Shown here: positions 26,508 through 35,559 of the stretch, one piece after another
Layout of the letters: each line of letters opens with the position of its first letter
How positions within the stretch are numbered: the stretch's first letter is position 1
Origin: Gordonia polyisoprenivorans NBRC 16320 = JCM 10675
GTDB taxonomy: Bacteria; Actinomycetota; Actinomycetes; Mycobacteriales; Mycobacteriaceae
Assembly: GCF_000241325.1 (NCBI RefSeq)
Contig: NZ_BAEI01000031.1
Location: 248,001 to 312,000 of the forward strand
Reading direction: 5' to 3'
Length of the DNA: 64,000 nucleotides
Position numbers and translations under genes: made by a program
The notes under the pieces: generated by a model
What the model saw: the letters and a program-made list of their open reading frames with translations, nothing else
What the model was told of the DNA's origin: nothing
Databases searched by the model: none

Positions 26508-28502
26508 TCACTTCCGCACGACCAGCACGAAGGGCCCGACCTCGGTGACCTCGAACCGTGGGTCGGCGAAGGCCTTGGGGTCGAAGGTGACCGTGTAACG
26601 CTTGACGTTCGGGTCGTTGGGGTAGACGTCCTGCGCCAGCCGCAGCGTGTAGCCGCCCGCCGAATAGCGGAACAGGAAGACGTTGGGCGGCCGCCACGGC
26701 GAATGCTCGAGCTGGTGGATCATCTCGTCGGGAGTCGTTGCCTGCGTCCACTTCTCGATGGTCGTGGCGCGTTTGTCGAATTCGGCGAGCGGATTGGCGT
26801 AATGCGAGGTCAGCCCCTGGAATCCCCAGTACGGATAGACCGAGAGAAAGCCGTAGTCGGCGGTGAGCACCACGTTGTCGGTGGCCGGTCGCCCGGTCTG
26901 TTCGGTGATGAGCCGATCGATCTGCGGGAAGAACGATTCGGCGCCGGCCGGCCGCTGGTCGGCGCGTTGCCCGAAGCCGTCGGTGTCGGTGTATGCGGTA
27001 TTGATCTCGTTGGAGAGATAGTCCGGAATCCCTTGCGCCATGGCCACCGCCGCGATCGCCGCCACCACGCCGATGACGACGCGGATGTCGCCGAAGCGCC
27101 CGACCGCCCAGCGCGAGAGATCGACGACGCCCAGCACGCCCGCGGCGGCGAGCACCGCGATCAGGATCGGCTCGAGGCGGAAGGAGAGCAGGGTGGAGCC
27201 GGTGGCGGTGCGCAGCATCGACAACAGGCAGAACAGGTAGATGCCGACGACAGTGATCCCGAAAGTCAGTGCCACCGTGCGCTGCCGGAACCGCAGCAGA
27301 ATCCACAGCAGTCCGATCATCGTGATCGCGCCGGTCAGACTCAACTCGAACATCGGCAGCGGCAGCACCGACCCGCGACCGGGAAGATAGTGCTCGGCTG
27401 TGCCCCCACTCGACGGTTCGTTGCGCAGCCGCGCCAGCAGATACGGCGTCCACACCAGTAGCGCGATCAGGCCCGAGATCACCGCCATGACGATCAGCCG
27501 CACCGCCACCGCGATGACCAGGCTCCGCCTGGCCGCGGAAACCGCCTGTGCGGCAACGGCCTTGTTCGCCACCCCACGCCAACCGACGACGATCACCACC
27601 AGCGCCATGAGGACCGCAACCCCGGCGAACAGTCCGGCATAGAGCGTGTAGGAGGCGGCGCACAGTCCGAGGAACACCCCGCCCGCGACGACCGCCCACC
27701 AACTGGTCCCCGAACGCAGCCGCCCTGATGGGCCGTCGACGAGACGTCCATGTCCGCGCAACCCGTACATCATCGGGATCAGCAGTGGGATGCCGATCAG
27801 GATCAGCACCGCCGCATACGGTTCGGGGGAGGCCTGCATCAGGGTGGTCACCGTGACCGCCAATGCGACCGCCACGCCCCGGTCGGCGCCGAGCATCCGG
27901 TTCCACAGCACCACGCCGATCGCGGCGGCCACCGCGATCGTCAGGATCGCCCACGGCTTGTAGGCCTCCCATCCGGGCTGGCCCATCGCGTTGGCGAATC
28001 GCCCACCCCACCAGAACCAGCCGGCCGGGTAGTACGGCGGCAGGTCGACGTAGGTCATGTCCGCCAGATGCGGGCTCGAGGTCATGCGGGTCAGGTACTC
28101 GGTGCGGAACTGCTGATCGACCGAGAGGCCGAACAGGTAGAGCCGGGTCGCGCCGAGCGGCATGCCGAGGGTGGCGGTGACCAGCCCGGCGACGCCGACC
28201 GTGGACACCAGCGTGGTCAGCCATCGCGAGCGGCCGTAGCGATACAGGATCGCCGCGCCCACGAGCAGCAGCACCGCGATCACCTGACCGACGGTGGTCA
28301 ACGCGCGCGTGACGTTCGACGAATTGAACGCGGGCCACTGGACGGCGTCGATCACCTTGAGTCCGACCATTGCGACGACTCCGCCGATCACGACGGCCAC
28401 GACCAGTTCGATCACGGTGATGACGTGCGGATTCGCGTGGCGACGGGCCGCGGCCGCGGGCGGTCGGGGGGCGTCGGTGGCCGGGCTCTGCGTTGACGTC
28501 AC
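26508..28502 (-). CDS. aftA: AftA, galactan 5-O-arabinofuranosyltransferase
   Basis: About 664 residues from GTG 28502. GT-C membrane enzyme that puts the first arabinofuranose residues on the galactan chain, priming it for the Emb enzymes. Strong family matches: TLGMPLGATRLYLFGLSVDQQFRTEYL (read as overlapping blocks, with the acidic Asp in SVDQQF), LPPYYPAGWFWWGG, YTDTDGFGQR and VLTADYGFLSVYPYWGF. An in-frame ATG at 28577 would add an Arg-rich 25-residue leader and overlap the merR -35 box. The GTG gives the same distance to the conserved WPAF motif as in M. tuberculosis. Confidence 0.93.
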   Translation of the reverse strand: MTSTQSPATDAPRPPAAAARRHANPHVITVIELVVAVVIGGVVAMVGLKVIDAVQWPAFNSSNVTRALTTVGQVIAVLLLVGAAILYRYGRSRWLTTLVSTVGVAGLVTATLGMPLGATRLYLFGLSVDQQFRTEYLTRMTSSPHLADMTYVDLPPYYPAGWFWWGGRFANAMGQPGWEAYKPWAILTIAVAAAIGVVLWNRMLGADRGVAVALAVTVTTLMQASPEPYAAVLILIGIPLLIPMMYGLRGHGRLVDGPSGRLRSGTSWWAVVAGGVFLGLCAASYTLYAGLFAGVAVLMALVVIVVGWRGVANKAVAAQAVSAARRSLVIAVAVRLIVMAVISGLIALLVWTPYLLARLRNEPSSGGTAEHYLPGRGSVLPLPMFELSLTGAITMIGLLWILLRFRQRTVALTFGITVVGIYLFCLLSMLRTATGSTLLSFRLEPILIAVLAAAGVLGVVDLSRWAVGRFGDIRVVIGVVAAIAAVAMAQGIPDYLSNEINTAYTDTDGFGQRADQRPAGAESFFPQIDRLITEQTGRPATDNVVLTADYGFLSVYPYWGFQGLTSHYANPLAEFDKRATTIEKWTQATTPDEMIHQLEHSPWRPPNVFLFRYSAGGYTLRLAQDVYPNDPNVKRYTVTFDPKAFADPRFEVTEVGPFVLVVRK

Positions 28503-28571
28503 GCCACCAGTTCTAGCAGTAGCGCCGGTACCCGGACGCCGACGGCGTCGGTAACTGCTCACCGTCGAGGC

Positions 28572-28602
28572 TTGCATCGGACGCGGCGTCAGCTTCTAGT
28601 CT
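28572..28602 (+). promoter_or_regulatory. merR-VOC promoter with 19-base spacer
   Basis: TTGCAT (28572-28577), 19 bases, TAGTCT (28597-28602), eight bases before ATG 28611. An over-long 19-base spacer is the usual form of promoters that MerR-family proteins activate by DNA distortion, so the gene may be autoregulated. Confidence 0.45.
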
Positions 28603-28610
28603 TCGTATCC

Positions 28611-29444
28611 ATGGCGACCACCCGCACGAACACCACCGGTTCGACGCCCCCCGGTGCAAGTGAGCACGGTTGGCGGGTCGGTGAACTCGCCGAGTTGACC
28701 GGCGTCACGGTGCGGACGTTGCGGCACTACGACCAGTCCGGACTGCTGCAGCCCTCCGGGCGGACCTCGGGCGGGCACCGACTCTACGACCCCGACAACG
28801 TCGCACGGTTGTACCGAATCCTGGCGCTGCGGCGGCTACGGTTCGGGCTCGCCGACATCCGGGCGCTGCTCGACGATCCCGAGTGGGACATGGCGGCGAT
28901 GGTGTCCCGCCACGCTGCAGAGACCGAGCGTGCTCTTGCAGCCACCGCGCGCCTCAGCACACACCTGCGGGCGATCACGCACGTGATCGACAACTCAGGA
29001 CACGCGTCGTCCGACGACCTGTTCACCATCATGGAGGAGATGACCATGCTCGATTCACCGGTTCGCGGCACCACCACGCTGCTCGTCTACGACGACCTGC
29101 CTGCTGCGCACGCCTTTCTGATCGAGACGTTCGGACTGACCGGGGGGCCGATCGAACGCTCTCCGGACGGGACGGCGGTACACGCGGAGGTCTACGCCGG
29201 AGACCAGGCGTTGGGGCTGCATCCCAGTGGTGAGGGCTATCGATCCCCGCGCGAGCTCGGTGCGGTCAGCAGCATGGTCGTCATCGCCGTCGACGACGTC
29301 GACGCGCACCACGAGCGGGCCCGCGAGCACGGCGCGACGATCGTCAAGGAGCCGACCGATCAGCGCTACGGTGTGCGCGAATACGGCGTGCGAGACCTCG
29401 AAGGGCACCTCTGGTACTTCCACACGCCGCTGGAGGGGTCGTGA
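28611..29444 (+). CDS. MerR-family regulator fused to a VOC (glyoxalase-like) domain
   Basis: 277 residues. Residues ~20-90 are a MerR DNA-binding domain (WRVGELAELTGVTVRTLRHY, then GRTSGGHRLYDPDNVARL). A dimerisation helix follows to ~140. Residues ~150-277 are a VOC/glyoxalase-fold domain (TTLLVYDDLPAAHAFLIETF, AVDDVDAHHERAREHGA, GVREYGVRDLEGHLWYF). The VOC part may bind the inducer, as in antibiotic-binding relatives. The following gene overlaps its stop (GTGA). Confidence 0.88.
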   Translation: MATTRTNTTGSTPPGASEHGWRVGELAELTGVTVRTLRHYDQSGLLQPSGRTSGGHRLYDPDNVARLYRILALRRLRFGLADIRALLDDPEWDMAAMVSRHAAETERALAATARLSTHLRAITHVIDNSGHASSDDLFTIMEEMTMLDSPVRGTTTLLVYDDLPAAHAFLIETFGLTGGPIERSPDGTAVHAEVYAGDQALGLHPSGEGYRSPRELGAVSSMVVIAVDDVDAHHERAREHGATIVKEPTDQRYGVREYGVRDLEGHLWYFHTPLEGS

Positions 29445-29746
29445 CCGCCGAGGACGTCGTTCGCGACCTCGCGCTCGCCCTCCCCGATGTGGTCGAGCGC
29501 GACCACCACGGCTTCCCGTCGTTCCGGTTCGGCGGCCGGATCATCGCCACCCTGCCGACGTCGAATCGTTTGCGCGTCATGCTCGACGAGCACGGTATCC
29601 GCTCGGAGGCGGTGAGTCATCCCGACTCCTGTCGCGAGTTCTATTGGGGCAAGAAGCTTTCCGCTCTCGAGGTCGATCTCGACGCCGCCGACGACGCGCT
29701 CGTCGACGACCTGCTGCATCAGGCATGGGAGCGGCGCGCGCCCTGA
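29441..29746 (+). CDS. MmcQ/YjbR-like protein
   Basis: 101 residues of the MmcQ/YjbR fold: VVRDLALALPDVVERDHHG, PSFRFGGRIIATLP, ending in LVDDLLHQAWERRAP. Small cytoplasmic proteins of unproven function. The GTG start overlaps the merR-VOC stop, so expression is coupled. Confidence 0.8.
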   Translation: MTAEDVVRDLALALPDVVERDHHGFPSFRFGGRIIATLPTSNRLRVMLDEHGIRSEAVSHPDSCREFYWGKKLSALEVDLDAADDALVDDLLHQAWERRAP

Positions 29747-29869
29747 GAGCCCACTCCGTTGGGGTTTCGCGCGGGTCGGTCAACCGGCCGACGACGGTAA
29801 CCGGCGTGGCCATGACGGCGATCACATCCTTGTCCGCAACTTTGCTCGGCCAAGGAATAGGGGTTCGTC

Positions 29870-30490
29870 ATGCGCCACCGTTGGGTGTGGGTAGGAGTCG
29901 TGGCCGCCGTGGCGGCCTTACCGCTGGTGACCGGGTGTGCCGACACCGGCACCGGGGCGTCGGCGTCGAGTGTGGTCACCGTGACCGCGACACAGACCAC
30001 GCGTGCGTCGGCACCGGTGACCGGTACCGTCGCGACGAGCACCGATGTGACCGGTACCGATGTGAGCACCACCGGGGACGCGCCGGTCTCGCCCGTTGGC
30101 ACCCGACCGCCGACCACCAATCCCCTTCCGCCGGGTCACGGTATCGGTGCGTCGGCCTACCTCGGAGCCTGGCAACGTCACGAGAGTTCGTTGACGTTCA
30201 ACGGCGACCACACCACCGGGTCGGTGTTCTTGGGTGCCAACGCCGTCGACGGCGAGAAATGGGGATTCACCTGGACCATCGACCGGGGCGTGATCACCGC
30301 GACGCTCACCGGGTTGATCGAGAGGTCGGGCGCCGGCGTCGGCGGTATGGCCACCGGCCAGACGTTCACCGCAACGCCGACAGTCGATTCCGCGGGCACG
30401 GAGATCCTGGTCACGACGGGTCTCGGTGAAACCGGCTCGGAGTTGACGTGGTGCCGCTCAGGTCACGGATCACCCGGCTGCGGCGCCTGA
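29870..30490 (+). CDS. Putative lipoprotein, Thr/Ser-rich linker
   Basis: 206 residues. An N-terminal signal (MRHRWVWVGVVAAVAALPLV) ends in a lipobox V-T-G-C with Cys23. A Thr/Ser/Val-rich spacer of about 70 residues follows, then a globular part of ~110 residues (SAYLGAWQRHESSLTFN, GEKWGFTWTIDRG) with two Cys near the C-terminus (WCRSGHGSPGC). Probably anchored on the outer face of the membrane. I do not recognise the globular domain. Confidence 0.75.
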   Translation: MRHRWVWVGVVAAVAALPLVTGCADTGTGASASSVVTVTATQTTRASAPVTGTVATSTDVTGTDVSTTGDAPVSPVGTRPPTTNPLPPGHGIGASAYLGAWQRHESSLTFNGDHTTGSVFLGANAVDGEKWGFTWTIDRGVITATLTGLIERSGAGVGGMATGQTFTATPTVDSAGTEILVTTGLGETGSELTWCRSGHGSPGCGA

Positions 30491-30509
30491 TCGCGCAGAT
30501 GTCTGTCTG

Positions 30510-31130
30510 CTAGGTCTGTGTCTCACCCGGCGGCCGGGCGGCGTAGGCCGCGAGGAACGTGCGGACCCCGGCACGGATGACGGTGTCCGGGTCGCCCCGA
30601 CCGCGGACTGCCGGGAGTTCCTGCACGCTCCCCGCGGTGAGCATGATCAGCTGCAGCGCGGCGATCTCGGCGTCGTCGATGGCGAACATGCCGGCATCGG
30701 CGTGACGACGGAGGTGCTCGGCGATCGCGTGTCGGACCCGCAAGGGCCCGGCGTCACGCCAGGCGCGCAACGTCTCCGGCGCGATGTGCGCGGCGTCGGC
30801 GTTGATCTGGCGGACCATCGCGAAATGGGTCTCCACCGCGGGATCCGTCGTCGACCATTGGCGACCGAAGGCGATCAGATCTGCTTCCGGCTCGACGATC
30901 CGCCCCAGGAGACGGTCGGCCGTGGCGATCTGCAGTTCGGCAACCCGGGTGGCGCTGTCCAGGATCACCGCTTTGAACAGCGATTCCTTGTCGCCGTACT
31001 GGTTGTAGATGGTCCTCGTCGAGACCCCGGACTCGGCTGCGAGGTCGGTGATGCTCGCGCGGCTGTAACCATCACGGGCGAAGACGCGTAGCGCCCCGTC
31101 GAGAAGCGCCCGCTGCTTGTCTGCTCGCAT
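30510..31130 (-). CDS. TetR-family transcriptional regulator
   Basis: 206 residues. Canonical N-terminal HTH: LLDGALRVFARDGYSRASIT, AAESGVSTRTIYNQYGDKES. The C-terminal ligand domain contains no recognisable ligand signature. Divergent from the FMN reductase/MFS operon across a 73-base gap with two dyads, which it most likely binds. Inducer is probably a compound handled by the pump or reductase. Confidence 0.9.
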   Translation of the reverse strand: MRADKQRALLDGALRVFARDGYSRASITDLAAESGVSTRTIYNQYGDKESLFKAVILDSATRVAELQIATADRLLGRIVEPEADLIAFGRQWSTTDPAVETHFAMVRQINADAAHIAPETLRAWRDAGPLRVRHAIAEHLRRHADAGMFAIDDAEIAALQLIMLTAGSVQELPAVRGRGDPDTVIRAGVRTFLAAYAARPPGETQT

Positions 31131-31154
31131 CGGAACATGGTCCCACCGATCGAA

Positions 31155-31198
31155 AGTGCAATCAACATTGCACTAGGTGCAATGATCGTTGTACTTTG
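31155..31198. promoter_or_regulatory. Two TetR-type operators between the TetR and FMN reductase genes
   Basis: Site 1, 31155-31174: AGTGCAATCAACATTGCACT, perfect 8-bp arms. Site 2, about 31175-31198: AGGTGCAA, six bases, TTGTACTT, imperfect. Both share the TGCAA core and lie in the divergent promoter region, so one repressor could control both directions. Confidence 0.65.
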
Positions 31199-31203
31199 GG
31201 GTC

Positions 31204-31833
31204 ATGACATCCTCACTCTCCACACAGCAGTCGGACTCGGAGCCGCTACGCCTGGCAGTTCTCGTCGGGAGCACGCGCCCGGGACGACGGTCGTATCTGG
31301 TCGCCGAATGGGCGGCGCATCTCGCCCGCGAGGCGCTGACCGGTCGTGCCGAGGTGTCGATCATCGACATCGCCGAGTTCGACCTGCCCCTCCTCGACGA
31401 GCCGCAACCCGCAGCGATCGGTGACTACCGGCACGAACACACCCGACGGTGGGCCGACGCGATCGCCGCGGCAGACGGGTTCATCATCGTCACCCCCGAG
31501 TACAACCACTCGCTGACCCCGGCGCTGAAGAATGCGATCGACTATCTGTACGCCGAATGGCACGACAAGGCCGCAGGTTTCGTGAGCTTCGGGCTCAACG
31601 GCGGGGTCCGGGCGGTCGAACATCTGCGGCTGACCCTGTCCGAGGTGAAGGTGGCGTGCGTGCGCAGCCAGGTCGCCCTCGATCTGTTCACCGACTTCGC
31701 CTTCGACGACGTCTCCGAGCCCGGAACGGTGCAGCCCGGCGAGCGGCACGTCCGCCTCTTCGAGCGCATGCTCGACGAACTCCTACAGTGGTCGGCGGCC
31801 CTGCGTCCATTGCGGGTGTCGGTGCCGGCATGA
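31204..31833 (+). CDS. NADPH-dependent FMN reductase family protein
   Basis: 209 residues from ATG 31204. Flavodoxin-like fold: LAVLVGSTRPGRRS binds the FMN phosphate, and TPEYNHSLTPALKNAIDYL is the family signature. Such enzymes reduce quinones, azo dyes or nitro compounds using NAD(P)H. Its stop overlaps the next gene's start (ATGA), so it forms an operon with the MFS pump. Likely a TetR-controlled xenobiotic response unit (inference). Confidence 0.9.
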   Translation: MTSSLSTQQSDSEPLRLAVLVGSTRPGRRSYLVAEWAAHLAREALTGRAEVSIIDIAEFDLPLLDEPQPAAIGDYRHEHTRRWADAIAAADGFIIVTPEYNHSLTPALKNAIDYLYAEWHDKAAGFVSFGLNGGVRAVEHLRLTLSEVKVACVRSQVALDLFTDFAFDDVSEPGTVQPGERHVRLFERMLDELLQWSAALRPLRVSVPA

Positions 31834-33239
31834 GACGTGGGTCAGACGGTGCGGCAACGCTTTCCGACTCCCGGCTCGACCGACGCACGAGGCGCCTGTG
31901 CGGGGTGATCGTGCTCGGTGCGTTCGCCACCGGCCTCGATGTGTCGGTGGTCAACGTCGGCCTGACCGACATCGGTGCCGATCTCGGTGCGCCGCTGTCA
32001 CAGACGCAGTGGGTCGCGACCGCCTACCTTCTGGCACTGGCACTCTCGTTGCCGGTGGCCGGCTGGCTGGCCCGTCGCCACGGCACCGGCGTGATCTGGT
32101 TGAACGCGCTGACCGCCTTCACGGTGGCATCGGCGCTGTGCGCCCTGGCGCCCGGCATCGGCCTGCTCATCGCCGCGAGAGTGCTGCAGGGGCTCGCCGG
32201 TGGGGTGTTGATTCCCGCGGGTCAGACGATCCTCGGTCAAGCGGTCGGGCCCGAGCGGCTCGGCCGCGTGATGGGTGCCCTGGGGATCGTGGTGGGTGCC
32301 GCACCGGCCCTCGGCCCGTTCGTGGGTGGGCTGATCCTGACGGGATTGTCGTGGCATTGGTTGTTCGTGATCAACCTCCCGATCGGCGTGGTCGGGGTTG
32401 TGTTGGGGCGCAGGATGATTCCCCATGGAGTGGCCACACCGGCGGTTCGCCTGCACCGGTCCGGGGTGATTCTCGCGACGGCGGGTCTGCCCTTGGTGAT
32501 GTTCGGGATGACGCAGTGGGGCGACGCCGGGAAGCTGACGCCGACCGTCGGTGCCGCGCTCGGCGCCGGGGTGGTGATCCTGGTGGCCTTCGTCGTCGTC
32601 AGCCGCCGCGCCGAGAATCCGTTGATGGATCTGTCGCTCTACGGCGTGCGGGGCTTCCGGGTGGGCAGCGTCGCCGCATTGTTCTCCGGCGCCCTGGTCT
32701 TCGGCAGCGGACTGGTGTTCACGCTGTACTTCCAATTGGCCCGAGACCTCGATGCGCTGGCCACGGGACTCAACCTGCTCGGCGCCGCGCTGGCGACCGC
32801 GGTGTGCGCGCCGTTCACCGGTCGCTGGATCGATCGATACGGTCCCGGGCCGGTCGCGCTGGCAGGCGGATTCCTTGCGATGGTCGGCAGTGGCGCGTTG
32901 ACGGTGTTGCCGACGACCGCGCCGCTGGTCGTCGTGCAGCCCCTGCTCGTGGTGTTCGGTGCGGCCGTCTCGCTCACCGCGATGCCGGCCGGCGTGGCCG
33001 CGTACAAGGCGGTGCGCACCGATCAGCTTCCCGACGGGGTCACGCAGGTCAACGTGCTGCAACGGGTGGGTGGTTCGTTCGGCGGCGCGATCTTCGCCGT
33101 GCTCATCGCGACGCGAGTAGCCGACCCGCAGAACGCATTTCAGGTCGCCTTCGGCGCCTTGCTGGTGGTGTCGGGGTGCGCCGCGGTGGCAGGCTGGTAC
33201 TTGATGCGGGCCACCGCGACCCGACGGGCCGACCCGTGA
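31830..33239 (+). CDS. MFS drug:H+ antiporter (EmrB/QacA type)
   Basis: 469 residues with many membrane segments. Family motifs: GLDVSVVNVGLTDIGADL near the N-terminus, motif A-like GWLARRHGTG, RVLQGLAGGVLIPAGQT, and motif C-like IVVGAAPALGPFVGGLI. Matches the 14-helix DHA2 group; the exact helix count was not computed. Substrate unknown. Coupled to the FMN reductase and, by location, controlled by the divergent TetR. Confidence 0.9.
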   Translation: MRRGSDGAATLSDSRLDRRTRRLCGVIVLGAFATGLDVSVVNVGLTDIGADLGAPLSQTQWVATAYLLALALSLPVAGWLARRHGTGVIWLNALTAFTVASALCALAPGIGLLIAARVLQGLAGGVLIPAGQTILGQAVGPERLGRVMGALGIVVGAAPALGPFVGGLILTGLSWHWLFVINLPIGVVGVVLGRRMIPHGVATPAVRLHRSGVILATAGLPLVMFGMTQWGDAGKLTPTVGAALGAGVVILVAFVVVSRRAENPLMDLSLYGVRGFRVGSVAALFSGALVFGSGLVFTLYFQLARDLDALATGLNLLGAALATAVCAPFTGRWIDRYGPGPVALAGGFLAMVGSGALTVLPTTAPLVVVQPLLVVFGAAVSLTAMPAGVAAYKAVRTDQLPDGVTQVNVLQRVGGSFGGAIFAVLIATRVADPQNAFQVAFGALLVVSGCAAVAGWYLMRATATRRADP

Positions 33240-33240
33240 A

Positions 33241-34002
33241 CTACACCGGCAGCTTGCGGAACACCTTCCGCGGCACATGGCGCAGCCCCATCATGATGAA
33301 CCGGAACGGCCCCGGCACCCAGATGATCTCCTTGTGGGCATCGACGCCGGCGACGACGGCGCGTGCGACGTCCTCCTTGTTGACCGTGAGCGGAGCCTCG
33401 GCGACATTCGCCGACAGCCGCGTGCGGACCTGGCCGGGCCGAACCACCAGCACGTGGGCACCGGACGGGGCGAGCGCCTCACCGAGACCGAGGTAGAACC
33501 CGTCGAGTCCGGCCTTGGACGAGCCGTAGAGGAAGTTGGAGCGCCGAACCCGTTCGCCGGCAACCGAACTCATGGCGACGATCTGGCCGTGACCCTGCTG
33601 CTTGAACTTCTCGCCGAGCAGGACGCCGACGCTGACGGCGGCGGTGTAGTTGATCGTCACCTCGGTGACGGCCTTCTTGTGGTCCTGCCAGACGGCCTCG
33701 TCGTCGAACTGCACGCCCGCCGCCACGATCGCCAGGTCGATGTCGCCGCCGGCGAAGGCCTTGTCGATGACCTCGGGGTGGGTCTCGGGCTTCAGTGCGT
33801 CGAAGTCGATCACCTCGACCTCGGTGGCGCCGGCCGACTTCACGGTGGTGACGGCGGCGTCGGCGGCCGGGTCGCCGGGCACCACGGCCAGGACGACACG
33901 TGCCGGGCCGCGCGTGAGGAATTCACCCGCGATCGCCAGACCGATCTCGGAACTGCCACCGAGGACGAGGATGGATTGCGGGGCGCCAACGGCGTTGAAC
34001 AT
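33241..34002 (-). CDS. dprE2: DprE2, decaprenylphosphoryl-2-keto-ribose reductase
   Basis: 253 residues, as in M. tuberculosis. Short-chain dehydrogenase with a GGSSEIG nucleotide loop and catalytic YGSSK. It reduces the keto intermediate made by DprE1 to decaprenylphosphoryl-arabinose, the only known arabinose donor for AftA and the Emb enzymes. Lies 54 bases downstream of dprE1 on the same strand. In M. tuberculosis aftA follows directly; here an accessory cassette lies between them. Confidence 0.94.
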   Translation of the reverse strand: MFNAVGAPQSILVLGGSSEIGLAIAGEFLTRGPARVVLAVVPGDPAADAAVTTVKSAGATEVEVIDFDALKPETHPEVIDKAFAGGDIDLAIVAAGVQFDDEAVWQDHKKAVTEVTINYTAAVSVGVLLGEKFKQQGHGQIVAMSSVAGERVRRSNFLYGSSKAGLDGFYLGLGEALAPSGAHVLVVRPGQVRTRLSANVAEAPLTVNKEDVARAVVAGVDAHKEIIWVPGPFRFIMMGLRHVPRKVFRKLPV

Positions 34003-34056
34003 GAACGAATCTCTCTGGTGTCGACAGCTACGGAAAGCTGTTGTGGGGGAGTGGGA

Positions 34057-35499
34057 TCAGGCGAGTTCGAGGCGGCGCGCCATGTCGGACATGAACACGC
34101 CGTTCGGGTCGATCGCACGCCGGGTCGCGATCCACGAATCGATCTCGGGATACATCTTGTGGAAGCTCTCGGCCGAGGTCCGCGAATCCTTGGCGGTGTA
34201 GAGGCGTCCGCCCATCTCCATCACGCGGCGGTCGAGGTCGTTGAGGAACTCGGCGAGCCCCTTGCGCAGCGGGAAGTCGAGGCAGACGTTCCAGCCCCGG
34301 AACGGGAAGCTCAGCGGCGCGCGGTTGCCGTCGCCGAACAGCTTGATCACGTTGAGGAAGCTGACGTGCCCCGACGCCTGGATGTCGGTGATGATCTTCT
34401 TGAACTCGGCCTCGTTACCCGTCGGCACGATGAACTGGTACTGGGTGAAGCCACCGCCACGCGGGTAGCCGCCGCCGCGGCCATAGGCGTTGTTCCACTC
34501 CGCGATCAGATCCAGCGGGTGATAGAACTGCGGCAGGCTCTCGATGATGTTGCGTTTGTTGGAGCCGAGCCGGTAGTAGAACTCTCCCACCAGCGAGAAG
34601 TCGAGCTTGTTGTCGAGGTACCGCGGGAAGATGTTCGGCAGGGTGATCAGCGGCTTCGCGTCGAACCGGAGCGGGTCTTTCTTCAGCTTCGCGGGCAGAT
34701 CGTCGACCTTCGCGAGGTTGCCTCTGCTGAATGTGCCGCGGCCCAGCTTCGGGGGCCCGCTGATGGTGTCGAACCAGCCCGACGCGTACTCGAAGCCGTC
34801 CTCGTAGCGCTGCCCGAGATGCAGGTCGATCGTCTCGTCGAGGCTGTTGGTGGTGAAGGTGTCGGCGAGGAAATATGCGGTCTCGGTGCGCTTGAGCGCG
34901 ATCTTGGCGCGGAGCACGATGCCGGTGAGCCCGATCCCGCCGACCGTGGCCCAGAAGAGCGAACCGTCGGGATCGTCGGGGGAGCCGTCCGGCGTGATCA
35001 CGAGGACCCGCCCGTCGGCGACGAGTAGATGCATCTCGACGACGGTGTTCCCGAAGCTGCCGGTGACGTGGTGACTCTTGCCGTGGATGTCATGCGCGAT
35101 GGCTCCGCCGATGGTCACCTGTCGGGTCCCCGGCATCACCGGCACCCAGAAGCCGCGTGGGACGACCACCTTCATCAGGTGATCGATCGACAATCCGGCG
35201 TCGACGTCGACGATCCCGGTCTCCTCGTCGAGGGAGTGGATGCGCGTCAGCGGCGTCATGTCGATGGTGAGGCCGCCGGAGTTCTGGCCCGACTCGTTGT
35301 AGGAGCGGCCGAGCCCGCGCGCGATCACGCCACGCTTGAGGTAGTCGGGTTTGTCGGCGTTGTCGTCGGCGACCCGGGCCACTGCCTCGGCGATGACCTC
35401 GGGATACGGCGTCGAGAGGACATGCCCTTCGATGGGGGTGGTGCGCGACCATCCGACCAGCGTGCGGGTCGTGATCGGCAGCAATTCTTCAGTAGACAT
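34057..35499 (-). CDS. dprE1: DprE1, decaprenylphosphoryl-ribose 2'-oxidase
   Basis: 480 residues, slightly longer than the 461 of M. tuberculosis because of extra N-terminal sequence. FAD-linked oxidase of the VAO fold ([17 protein letters not shown] for [24 protein letters not shown]). The cysteine hit by benzothiazinones is kept in GWNVCLDFP: Cys406 here lies 74 residues from the C-terminus, exactly like Cys387. The essential Lys (Lys437 here) in LYTAKDSR is also present. Works with DprE2 in the periplasmic side of arabinose-donor synthesis. Confidence 0.96.
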   Translation of the reverse strand: MSTEELLPITTRTLVGWSRTTPIEGHVLSTPYPEVIAEAVARVADDNADKPDYLKRGVIARGLGRSYNESGQNSGGLTIDMTPLTRIHSLDEETGIVDVDAGLSIDHLMKVVVPRGFWVPVMPGTRQVTIGGAIAHDIHGKSHHVTGSFGNTVVEMHLLVADGRVLVITPDGSPDDPDGSLFWATVGGIGLTGIVLRAKIALKRTETAYFLADTFTTNSLDETIDLHLGQRYEDGFEYASGWFDTISGPPKLGRGTFSRGNLAKVDDLPAKLKKDPLRFDAKPLITLPNIFPRYLDNKLDFSLVGEFYYRLGSNKRNIIESLPQFYHPLDLIAEWNNAYGRGGGYPRGGGFTQYQFIVPTGNEAEFKKIITDIQASGHVSFLNVIKLFGDGNRAPLSFPFRGWNVCLDFPLRKGLAEFLNDLDRRVMEMGGRLYTAKDSRTSAESFHKMYPEIDSWIATRRAIDPNGVFMSDMARRLELA

Positions 35500-35559
35500 C
35501 GGGGTAGAGAGTACCCGCCCGCGTCGACGTGCCGGGCGGGTCGGCGGGCTCGGAGTGCC

